Shown here piece by piece: positions 15,744 through 23,161 of a stretch of DNA of 32,468 nucleotides. The notes below the pieces were generated by a model. It did no database searches, was not told where the DNA came from, and saw nothing but the letters and a program-made list of their open reading frames with translations. The DNA lies in assembly GCA_003560595.1 (NCBI GenBank), contig PWKY01000094.1, forward strand, positions 1-32,468. Direction: 5' to 3'. The stretch is from Thermoplasmata archaeon (GTDB taxonomy: Archaea; Thermoplasmatota; Thermoplasmata; Halarchaeoplasmatales; Halarchaeoplasmataceae). Numbering within the stretch: position 1 is the stretch's first letter; each line of letters opens with the position of its first letter. Position numbers and translations under genes: made by a program.

Positions 15744-15935
15744 TCAGTTACCGCGGTTCAAGTATCTGATGATGTAACCTGCGATCCTGTTTCTCATCAT
15801 GTTTGATTCGACGTTGGTGTACTTTTCCACCATCTTTTTGTTGTGCTGATAATCGTCTAGCTTAAACTCATCCGGGTACTTAGCGATGAGTTCGATCGCG
15901 ACTCGTTTTATGTATGTAGGTCTTATGTTTCCCAT
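15744..15935 (-). CDS. rps17e: Small ribosomal subunit protein eS17 (S17e)
   Basis: This 63-aa protein begins [20 protein letters not shown] and continues with a [20 protein letters not shown] helix, the conserved core of archaeal/eukaryotic S17e. The protein belongs to the 30S beak or head region and is absent from bacteria, which supports an archaeal origin. The ORF track starts five codons earlier at a GTG (15950), but ATG at 15935 fits the family and has GGAGAAGG in front of it. A TATA box lies about 50 bp upstream, so it has its own promoter despite the nearby pyk gene on the same strand. Confidence 0.95.
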   Translation of the reverse strand: MGNIRPTYIKRVAIELIAKYPDEFKLDDYQHNKKMVEKYTNVESNMMRNRIAGYIIRYLNRGN

Positions 15936-15980
15936 AGTTACCTTCTCCACGGGTTTCGAAGTAGCACAAACCCTTCATAG

Positions 15981-15988
15981 ATATAAAG
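15981..15988 (-). promoter_or_regulatory. TATA box of rps17e
   Basis: CTTTATAT on the minus strand, inside AACCTTTATATC, lies about 50 bp before the ATG. This predicts a leader near 25 nt that contains the ribosome binding site GGAGAAGG. Confidence 0.55.
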
Positions 15989-15998
15989 GTTATCCCAC

Positions 15999-16014
15999 GA
16001 AAAAGCCCTTTTTC
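15999..16014 (-). terminator. Candidate terminator after pyruvate kinase
   Basis: On the minus strand GAAAAAGGGCTTTTTC lies just 4 bp beyond the pyk stop. It has 6-7 bp complementary arms and ends in a T run. This fits an archaeal T-rich terminator separating pyk from rps17e. Confidence 0.45.
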
Positions 16015-16018
16015 CGGG

Positions 16019-17446
16019 TTAATACAGTATTCCTTTCCGCTCCTCTAACAAACTTTTAACCGTTCGGATCTCCATCATATTGGTCACTCCAGATACTAGG
16101 GCGGGTACCCCTGCTGTTAGTATCAAAGTGTCCTCAATTTCAACGAGGGCTTCTTGATAAAGATGATTAACGGATTCGCAGATGGTTTCGTCAACATGCT
16201 CTAAAAATTCACAATGAAAGGCCTTTATCCCCCAGACTAAACTGAGTTTTCTTTTAACTTCATCGGAATCGGTGAATACGATTATGTCTATATCGGGCCT
16301 TAGTTTGGCTATCTTCTTCGCCGTGTATCCCGAAGAGGTATGTGCGATTATATAGCGGGCGTCCAGGTTTCTGGCTGCCTGCCAGACGTTCTTGGCGATT
16401 ATGTCTGAAACGTCAACCGATGTCTGCTGAACTGTATGATGAACCCTTCCCATAAGATGTTCTTCGGTACGCATTATCACTTCAGACATGAATCGTATTG
16501 ATTTTACAGGATACTTACCCACCGCGGTCTCCTCGGACAACATAACGGCGTCTGAACCGTCGATAACGGCGTTAGCTACATCGGAAACCTCGGCTCTGGT
16601 AGCCCGTGGCTTCTCGGTCATGGACTTGAGCATCTGGGTCGCAGTTATCACCGGCTTCTCCCTTTTATTACACTTCTCGATTATCTCCTTTTGAAGTATG
16701 GGTACGTCGGAGGCAGGAACTTCCACACCCAGGTCTCCCCTGGCGATCATTATGCCATCTGCGGCATCCAGTATCTCATCTATATTTTGTATTGCCTTGA
16801 GGTGCTCCACCTTGGCTATCACGTCCATGTCGCTGTCTTCGTCTTCCAGCAGCCCTTTTATGGTTTCAACGTCGGCTGCCGATTTAACGAAGGAGGCTGA
16901 TAGGAAGTCGAAGCCGAGCTTTGCCCCCTGTTTGATATCGCTGATGTCCTTGTCGGTGGGAGTGCTCAATCCTAAATCCTTACCAGGTACGTTCACCGAT
17001 TTTTTGGAGAGTATTTGACCACCGTGTATGACCCTGCAGGATACCTTTTTCCCGACTTCTTCAACCTCAAGTTCCAGCTCTCCATCGTCAAGAAGCACAT
17101 AATCTCCAGGAGCAAGGTGGACGAACATCTCGGGATGATCGACCGGTAGCCGATGTAGATCTCCGGTGAAGTCTCCGGGAGCAAGGATCACTTCGTTTCC
17201 TTCCTTCAAAAACGTGCCTTCTGCCACCGTACCCAACCTAACCTCGGGTCCCTGTGTATCCATCATCACCGCTATATCCGATGAGAGGCTCCGCAAGGTT
17301 TCCAGTACCTCTTCATGCTCCTGTAGAGTGCCGTGTGAAAAATTTTGACGGGCGACGTTCATCCCGGCTTCTATCATCTCCTTTAAGACTTCCCTATCAT
17401 AGGAAGAGGGACCTATAGTTGCAACTATCTTGGTACGACGCATCAT
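16019..17446 (-). CDS. pyk: Pyruvate kinase
   Basis: This protein converts phosphoenolpyruvate and ADP to pyruvate and ATP, the last step of glycolysis. Signatures are TKIVATIGPSS at the N-terminus, MDTQGPEVRLG, FVKSAADV, the Lys/metal region IAKVEHLKAI, and IMIARGDLGVEVP (the pyruvate kinase active-site motif). A C-terminal domain follows, with AHTSSGYTAKKIAKLRP. The ORF track starts at 17533, inside the hydrogenase gene, but ATG 17446 (475 aa) has GGTGATC just upstream and gives the family start. It lies 38 bp downstream of the [NiFe] large subunit with no clear TATA box between, so it is likely co-transcribed with the hybrid hydrogenase operon. Confidence 0.95.
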   Translation of the reverse strand: MMRRTKIVATIGPSSYDREVLKEMIEAGMNVARQNFSHGTLQEHEEVLETLRSLSSDIAVMMDTQGPEVRLGTVAEGTFLKEGNEVILAPGDFTGDLHRLPVDHPEMFVHLAPGDYVLLDDGELELEVEEVGKKVSCRVIHGGQILSKKSVNVPGKDLGLSTPTDKDISDIKQGAKLGFDFLSASFVKSAADVETIKGLLEDEDSDMDVIAKVEHLKAIQNIDEILDAADGIMIARGDLGVEVPASDVPILQKEIIEKCNKREKPVITATQMLKSMTEKPRATRAEVSDVANAVIDGSDAVMLSEETAVGKYPVKSIRFMSEVIMRTEEHLMGRVHHTVQQTSVDVSDIIAKNVWQAARNLDARYIIAHTSSGYTAKKIAKLRPDIDIIVFTDSDEVKRKLSLVWGIKAFHCEFLEHVDETICESVNHLYQEALVEIEDTLILTAGVPALVSGVTNMMEIRTVKSLLEERKGILY

Positions 17447-17484
17447 ATGATCACCAGGTATCAAACCTTCTGAACAGTACCTTC

Positions 17485-18792
17485 CTACCTCTTGAACTTT
17501 ACGTCCACGTAGTGTGTCGAGCAGGATATACACGGATCGTAAGCTCTTACCAGCATCTCAAGGATCAGTTCCACCTTATCCTCACCTTGATCCAGTATCT
17601 GGGGTACTAGAGATTCCATATCGTGCTGGATGTTACCATGGTTCTGGTTGGTGGGTATGATGCAGTTGGCTTTGGTACAGCGTCCTTCATCGTCATAGGT
17701 GTACTCATGGAACAGTATCCCTCTGGGAACTTCTACAGCGCCGACACCCGTACCTGCCTTTGGCTCGATGTCAGGTTGATGATTCAATCCCTGCTCCTCT
17801 ATACCCTTATCGAGGATGTCGTCGATCAAATTTATTGAATCCTCAACACTGTGTACTACTTCGACCAGCTGGGCTATGGTATTCATGTAAGGGTTATGGC
17901 ACACTGGAGACAGTCCGAAGTCTTCAGCTACCTCTTTAGCCAGTGGAGACAAGAGATCGTAATTATTGTTTAGCCTTGCCAAAGCTCCGACCATATAGGA
18001 CTCTCGATTGTTCTTGGTATATTTGGCTGTGGACTGTGGAACAACGTATTCATTTGTCACCGATAGATAATCATCTACAGGGGTGATATCACCGTCGGTG
18101 GAGGCTATCTTACCATCATAGAATGCATATTCATCATCATGTGTCAATGATATGAATTCAGTCTCCCTTTCGAAATCAGGTAATGCGGAAGATAGACCTT
18201 TGACGAAAGATGCGACCTCATGTAAAACGGGTACCGATCCCTCGAGTTTTGTTTTCATGTTCTCCAACTCCAGGGGAGATGGCAACTTTGAGAAACCACC
18301 AGGGATCAATCGTCTAGGGTGGGTAGTTCTACCACAAGTTACCCTCGATAACTCGTTGGCCAGTTTGTGTAAAGATATGACCTTTTTGAGCTCTTCAGGG
18401 TGTGAGGTGGCTAGAGGGATAACAGAACCTTCCCCTACAAGATCAGGGAGGGCAAGATAACCAACATGAAGCACATGACTCTGCATGTTCTCTCCATGTA
18501 AAGCTAACTCTCTCAGCTTTACATCCTGCTCCGATACTTCTATATCCAGCGCATCCTCGGTGGCTTTAAGCGACGTCAATGCGTGCCCGATGGAGCATAT
18601 ACCACATATCCGGGCAGTTATCTGAGCCAATTGTGTATATGGTTTACCTTTAACGAAGGCCTCGAAATATCTAGGGGCCTCAGGTATTTCCCACATAACA
18701 CGCTCTAGTTTACCCTCCTTCGCATCAACGAGGATATTGCCGTGTCCTTCTACTCTGGTCACATGTTCAACATTCACATTTAAATTTGTCAT
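17485..18792 (-). CDS. [NiFe]-hydrogenase large (catalytic) subunit, hybrid cluster
   Basis: This 435-aa protein carries both nickel-binding motifs: L1 RICGIC (Cys 63 and 66) and L2 DPCISCSTH (Cys 421 and 424, His 427). It also has the TRVEGHG start of group 3 (cytoplasmic) large subunits, and the overall look is closest to groups 3b/3d. Only eight residues (YVDVKFKR) follow the final His, much shorter than the 25 residues of the second large subunit here. Short tails occur in archaeal sulfhydrogenases, where they are still removed by a maturation protease. It overlaps the preceding gene by 4 bp. Its partner small subunit is divided between two other proteins of the operon. Confidence 0.93.
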   Translation of the reverse strand: MTNLNVNVEHVTRVEGHGNILVDAKEGKLERVMWEIPEAPRYFEAFVKGKPYTQLAQITARICGICSIGHALTSLKATEDALDIEVSEQDVKLRELALHGENMQSHVLHVGYLALPDLVGEGSVIPLATSHPEELKKVISLHKLANELSRVTCGRTTHPRRLIPGGFSKLPSPLELENMKTKLEGSVPVLHEVASFVKGLSSALPDFERETEFISLTHDDEYAFYDGKIASTDGDITPVDDYLSVTNEYVVPQSTAKYTKNNRESYMVGALARLNNNYDLLSPLAKEVAEDFGLSPVCHNPYMNTIAQLVEVVHSVEDSINLIDDILDKGIEEQGLNHQPDIEPKAGTGVGAVEVPRGILFHEYTYDDEGRCTKANCIIPTNQNHGNIQHDMESLVPQILDQGEDKVELILEMLVRAYDPCISCSTHYVDVKFKR

Positions 18793-19475
18793 TCCGATAC
18801 CTCCTTATTTAAAAGATCATATTCATCCATCAGCTCTTCAAGAACTCGGACTTCTTCGTAAGAGAAAACTTTTGCAGCTTCAAGGACTTGGTCTCTGGTG
18901 AAGCCGTTCTCTCCAAAGGCCTCAAGACCGAAGACTAACACATCTTTATTGCTCAATACACCGAAACAGCTCTCACAGGGATCTCCATTTCTGGTGCAGA
19001 ATGCGTTACAACCTGCATGAGTCACTGGACCCAAACAAAGTATATCTCGAGCAAGGAAACAACCGTCTTTACGGTTAGGACATTCTGAACAGACCGAAAC
19101 ACCGTCTATATCGTATTCAAAACACAGATCCGCAAAATAACAGTCACCGCTTATGCCGCAGTTTCTACAGTCCTGTTCATGCTCAGAGAGCAGTAGTTCG
19201 AGTACCTCTCTTCTTTCGTCGTAAACGACTTTATTCTTGGTGGATATCTCCATACCATCATGAACGGGTAGGGAACAACTAGACTCCAGTTTTGGCTCGG
19301 CATTACCTTGACCGACCAGTTCTACCAAACATATCCTGCATCCCGCCGGTCTTTCTTCATGGTTGAGCTTGTTCAAACATAAAGTAGGAATGTATATATC
19401 GTTTTCTTCAGCAACGTCATAAACCTTTTGACCGGGCTTGCAAGAAAACTCCTTTCCATCGATGGTTATCTTCAT
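18789..19475 (-). CDS. NuoG-type [2Fe-2S] domain fused to C-terminal half of [NiFe] small subunit
   Basis: This 228-aa protein is a fusion of two electron-transfer parts. Residues 1-75 are a NuoG/HoxU-type [2Fe-2S] domain with Cys 33, 46, 49 and 67. Residues 99-112 (HEQDCRNCGISGDC) give the His-Cys3 ligand set of the NuoG [4Fe-4S] cluster. Residues 129-170 contain eight Cys (129, 132, 139, 147, 156, 160, 167, 170) in the order CxxC...C...CLGP...GC...C...CxxC. This is the C-terminal medial/distal cluster region of group 3b/3d [NiFe] small subunits, including the hallmark CLGPVTHAGC. The N-terminal half of a small subunit is absent here but present in the first gene of this operon. Start and stop overlap both neighbours (ATGA). 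Confidence 0.85.
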   Translation of the reverse strand: MKITIDGKEFSCKPGQKVYDVAEENDIYIPTLCLNKLNHEERPAGCRICLVELVGQGNAEPKLESSCSLPVHDGMEISTKNKVVYDERREVLELLLSEHEQDCRNCGISGDCYFADLCFEYDIDGVSVCSECPNRKDGCFLARDILCLGPVTHAGCNAFCTRNGDPCESCFGVLSNKDVLVFGLEAFGENGFTRDQVLEAAKVFSYEEVRVLEELMDEYDLLNKEVSE

Positions 19476-22400
19476 GCTTCATCCTCCTCTGATATGTCGC
19501 ATCTTAGACAACGTTTCGCCTCTTTTACAGCGCATTCTCTGTCCATACACATAATTACCTCTTTGAAATTACAGCTTCTCTCCTCAACAGGTATCGATTG
19601 TAGTTCTGACCGCGGTATGTAGTGCTCGTTGTCCGGGGCTGTCATAGAATACTCGTATTCATTGATACTCTGTAGTTCCTCCAATCTGTCATGTCCCATC
19701 AACCGAGCATCGATCTCTTTAGCCGCCTTTTTACCGTGTGCCACCGCTTCGATCACCGTGGCCGGTCCTAGAACCGCATCGCCTCCTGCAAATACATTGG
19801 GTTGCTCCGTTTCCATAGTATACGGGTCCACTTTCAGTCTGGTTCCCCACTCGTTTGTGAGTTTATCTGCAAGATCCTCGGCAAAACTCGTATCTATAAC
19901 TTGTCCTATCGCTGTTATGATGTTATCCGCTTTGAATACAACCTTCTCGTAATCCACGGGTTCCGGTTTTCTGCGACCCCATTTTGTGAAATCGCCCATA
20001 ACCGTCTTGGTGAACACCATCCCGGCGGCTCTTCCATCCTCGATCAGTATCTCCTCGGGGGATAACAGGAAGTGGAATTCGATCCCTTCTTTCTTTGCCT
20101 CTTCGATCTCTTCGGGATAAGCTGGCATATCGATTTCTTCCCTTCGATATGCGATTATGATCTTTTCACAGCCCATCCTTTTTGCGTTCCTGGCCATATC
20201 AACAGCAACGTTACCACCACCGACGATGAGTATTCTATCCCCCAACTCAATCTCTTCTCCTCGGTTTATCTTCTCAAGGAGTTCGACACCTTTCAATATA
20301 CCAGGTTCGTCCTCCTTCTCCAAGTTCAGCGCACGATCATTTTGTGCACCGACACCGAGGAAAATGGCATCTTGTTCTTCCAGCAGATCATCGAAGGGTA
20401 CATCTTTACCCACAGATGTGTTCAGTTTCGCATCCACACCCAGGTCTAATATCTGCTGTATCTCCCAATCTAATACATCTCTAGGCAATCTGTACTTTGG
20501 GATACCCCATCTTAGCATGCCCCCTAGCTCGGATTTGGCTTCATAAAGTGTCACATCGTGACCCAATCTCTTTAGGAAGTAAGCAGCGGTCAGACCGGCA
20601 ACACCTCCTCCTACTATACCGACCCGTTTACCTGTTGTATCCAACGTTGAAGTCTCCGGTCGATATTCGACTTCATCATGATAGACCTTATCAGCACAGA
20701 ATCTGTGTTGAGCCATCACCGATACCGCTCTATCCAATTGATCCCTCTGACATATCTCCTCGCACGGATGATCACAGACTCTGCCGCAAACACCTGGGAA
20801 GGGATTGTCCTCTCTCTGTATCTCGTAAGCCTCACCGAATCGTTCTTCTATGATCAGTTGCATCTGACCGGGTACATTGGTCCCTGCCGGACATGAATTT
20901 TGACATGGTGAAATGAACAAAGACGCACAGGATGATGCAGGACAGAATCTCTTTTTGATGTGCTGTTCATATTCATCCCTGAAGTACTTCAACGTGGTAA
21001 GGACCGGGTTTGGAGATGTTCCTCCAAGGGCACATAGAGAGCCGTCTCGAACCTGTACTGCCAGATGCTCTAAAATATCGATATCTCTCATATCGGCTTC
21101 CCCTAGTACTATCCTATCGAGTATCTCGAGCATCCTTCTAGTGCCGACCCTACAGGGAGTACATTTTCCACAGGATTCATCAACACAAAAGTCCAGGAAG
21201 TATCTAGCTATCTCAACCATGCAGGTATCCTCGTCCATGGCCACCATCCCGCCTGAACCGACGATGGATCCTAATTCCTTAAGATTCTCATAATCTACTT
21301 CCACATCGAGTTCTTCCGGAGGTATACATCCTCCAGAGGGACCACCGGTTTGGACAGCTTTGAAATCCCTATCGTGCTGCATCCCTCCACCTATCTCGTA
21401 GATGATATCCTTCATCTTGGTACCCATGGGGATCTCCACTAGGCCAGCCCTGTTTATGTTTCCAACTAGGGAGAAAACCTTGGTCCCTTTACTTGTTTCA
21501 GTACCCATACCGCTGAACCAGTCAGCACCTTTTTCGAATATCATAGGTAGGTTTGCCCAGGTCTCCACATTGTTGATGTTTGTAGGTTTGCCGAACAGGC
21601 CTGAATTAGCTGGGAAAGGCGGTCTAGTCCTAGGTTCGCCTCTTTTACCTTCGATGGAACCCATCAACGCGGTTTCCTCACCGCATACGAAGGCACCCGC
21701 ACCTTCCATCATCTTGAGTTCGAATGAAAAACCGCTGCCCATTATGTTTTCTCCGAGTATACCGTATTCCTTTGCATCTTCTATGGCTTTTTCCAACCTT
21801 TTGATGGCCAAGGGATACTCAGCACGGATGTATATGTAACCCGTATTTGCTCCGATGGCGTAGCCACCGATCATCATACCTTCGATGAGGCTGTGTGGAT
21901 CACCTTCCAGAACTGCTCGATCCATATATGCTCCTGGATCACCTTCATCAGCGTTGCATATCACATACTTTTGATCGCCTTCAGCATCCTTAGCAAATTG
22001 CCATTTTAAACCGGTAGGGAACCCAGCGCCGCCCCTACCTCTGAGTCCAGATTCCTTCACTTCATCGATCACTTCTTGTGGAGTCATGTTGTTCAACAAG
22101 TTGAAAGCCGATTTATAACCCCCTCTGGCAACGTACTCCATTATAGACTCAGGGTCTATGATACCACAGTTCCTCAAGGCAACTCGTACCTGTTTTGATA
22201 GGAACGGGATCTCGTTGAGGGCGGGTATATCTTCAAACTGCCAGGAAAACTCTGTTTTCGCTTGATCACATACAGATAATTCCTTATTCAATTGACCAAG
22301 TGCATATTCTTTGACCGGTTGTCCATTGATCAGATGTTCATCAAGGATCCTCTTCATCTTTGTCTCATCCACGCCATAATAAGTTATCCGTGGCTTATCG

Positions 22401-22663
22401 GGCATCTTTATATCAACGAGGGGTTCAGCGTGGCACATACCGATGCACCCTACCGATTTGATCTCCGGTTCACCCATGGCGCCCAATTCAGCATCTATGT
22501 CTTTCTCCTCTAGATACTTTTTAGTGAACCCTACAACACCTTCAGCACCAGCTGCTATACCACAAGTAGCGAATCCAAAGATTATCTGTGGACGATCTGG
22601 GTCAAGATTTTCTTCTCCTATCTTAGCCATCTCTTCTAAATCCTTCAAAGTTTTAACAGTCAT
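19472..22663 (-). CDS. NuoF-GltD fusion: FMN/NAD(H) diaphorase joined to NfnB/GltD-like FAD subunit
   Basis: This 1063-aa protein joins two complete flavin modules. Residues 1-125 are a thioredoxin-like [2Fe-2S] domain in which only three Cys are visible (34, 73, 77). Residues about 160-560 are NuoF: GRGGAGFPTGLKW (208-221) for FMN/NADH and Cys 498, 501, 504 and 544 for a [4Fe-4S] cluster. From about 580 a GltD/NfnB module follows, with Cys 587, 591, 626, 630, 634 and 638 for ferredoxin-like clusters. FAD-binding GGGVAG is at 685, NAD(P)-binding GGGNVA at 815 with AYRRE after it (suggesting NADPH), and the family tail EAKRCLRCD closes the protein. ATG 22663 is used because GGTGAT precedes it; the track's GTG is inside that site. 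Confidence 0.9.
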   Translation of the reverse strand: MTVKTLKDLEEMAKIGEENLDPDRPQIIFGFATCGIAAGAEGVVGFTKKYLEEKDIDAELGAMGEPEIKSVGCIGMCHAEPLVDIKMPDKPRITYYGVDETKMKRILDEHLINGQPVKEYALGQLNKELSVCDQAKTEFSWQFEDIPALNEIPFLSKQVRVALRNCGIIDPESIMEYVARGGYKSAFNLLNNMTPQEVIDEVKESGLRGRGGAGFPTGLKWQFAKDAEGDQKYVICNADEGDPGAYMDRAVLEGDPHSLIEGMMIGGYAIGANTGYIYIRAEYPLAIKRLEKAIEDAKEYGILGENIMGSGFSFELKMMEGAGAFVCGEETALMGSIEGKRGEPRTRPPFPANSGLFGKPTNINNVETWANLPMIFEKGADWFSGMGTETSKGTKVFSLVGNINRAGLVEIPMGTKMKDIIYEIGGGMQHDRDFKAVQTGGPSGGCIPPEELDVEVDYENLKELGSIVGSGGMVAMDEDTCMVEIARYFLDFCVDESCGKCTPCRVGTRRMLEILDRIVLGEADMRDIDILEHLAVQVRDGSLCALGGTSPNPVLTTLKYFRDEYEQHIKKRFCPASSCASLFISPCQNSCPAGTNVPGQMQLIIEERFGEAYEIQREDNPFPGVCGRVCDHPCEEICQRDQLDRAVSVMAQHRFCADKVYHDEVEYRPETSTLDTTGKRVGIVGGGVAGLTAAYFLKRLGHDVTLYEAKSELGGMLRWGIPKYRLPRDVLDWEIQQILDLGVDAKLNTSVGKDVPFDDLLEEQDAIFLGVGAQNDRALNLEKEDEPGILKGVELLEKINRGEEIELGDRILIVGGGNVAVDMARNAKRMGCEKIIIAYRREEIDMPAYPEEIEEAKKEGIEFHFLLSPEEILIEDGRAAGMVFTKTVMGDFTKWGRRKPEPVDYEKVVFKADNIITAIGQVIDTSFAEDLADKLTNEWGTRLKVDPYTMETEQPNVFAGGDAVLGPATVIEAVAHGKKAAKEIDARLMGHDRLEELQSINEYEYSMTAPDNEHYIPRSELQSIPVEERSCNFKEVIMCMDRECAVKEAKRCLRCDISEEDEA

Positions 22664-22672
22664 CGTTATCAC

Positions 22673-23161
22673 CTATTTGAACTCCTTCAATATACCTTCT
22701 ATTTCCTTGGTGCTCACTCTACCAAAGGTCTCACCATCTATATCTATGACCGGCGCGAGACCACAACACCCTAAGCATCTTACTTGGTCCAGCGAAAATC
22801 TTCGGTCCTCTGTGGTTTCATTTACGTCTATATCCAATATATCCTTCAACTTCTCGAGTATCTTTTTACCTCCCTTCACGTGACACCCGGTACCCATGCA
22901 GACGGAAATCTTGTGACGTCCAGGGGGATGAAGTTTGAACTGTGTGTAAAACGTCGCTATTCCGTATAGATCTGTATAGCTGATACCTGTGGTCTCAGCA
23001 AGGTACTCCATGTGCTTATCTTGAAGCCATTTATACTTTCCTTGGAGTTTTTGTAGCAGCTCGATCTTCTGATATTTGGGATCTTCCACCGATCTGATTA
23101 TCTTTTCGATTTCATTCTTTTCCATCCATGAGAGTTCCTTATTCGTATCTTCTTCCTTCAT
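22673..23161 (-). CDS. NuoE/HydC-like [2Fe-2S] subunit, hybrid cluster
   Basis: This 162-aa thioredoxin-fold protein corresponds to NuoE of complex I and HydC of flavin-based hydrogenases. The four [2Fe-2S] ligands are Cys 88 and 93 (CMGTGC) and Cys 129 and 133 (CLGCC). The N-terminal helices show ELLQKLQGKYKWLQDKHMEYLAE and GIATFYTQF, both typical. It passes electrons to or from the FMN of NuoF. It overlaps the stop of the upstream hybrid subunit by 4 bp and ends 9 bp before the NuoF-GltD start. Confidence 0.93.
   Translation of the reverse strand: MKEEDTNKELSWMEKNEIEKIIRSVEDPKYQKIELLQKLQGKYKWLQDKHMEYLAETTGISYTDLYGIATFYTQFKLHPPGRHKISVCMGTGCHVKGGKKILEKLKDILDIDVNETTEDRRFSLDQVRCLGCCGLAPVIDIDGETFGRVSTKEIEGILKEFK

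Noticed and set aside
17447-17533. N-terminal extension of pyruvate kinase into the hydrogenase large-subunit gene
   Set aside because: Pyruvate kinases start just before TKIVATIGPSS, and GGTGATC precedes ATG 17446.
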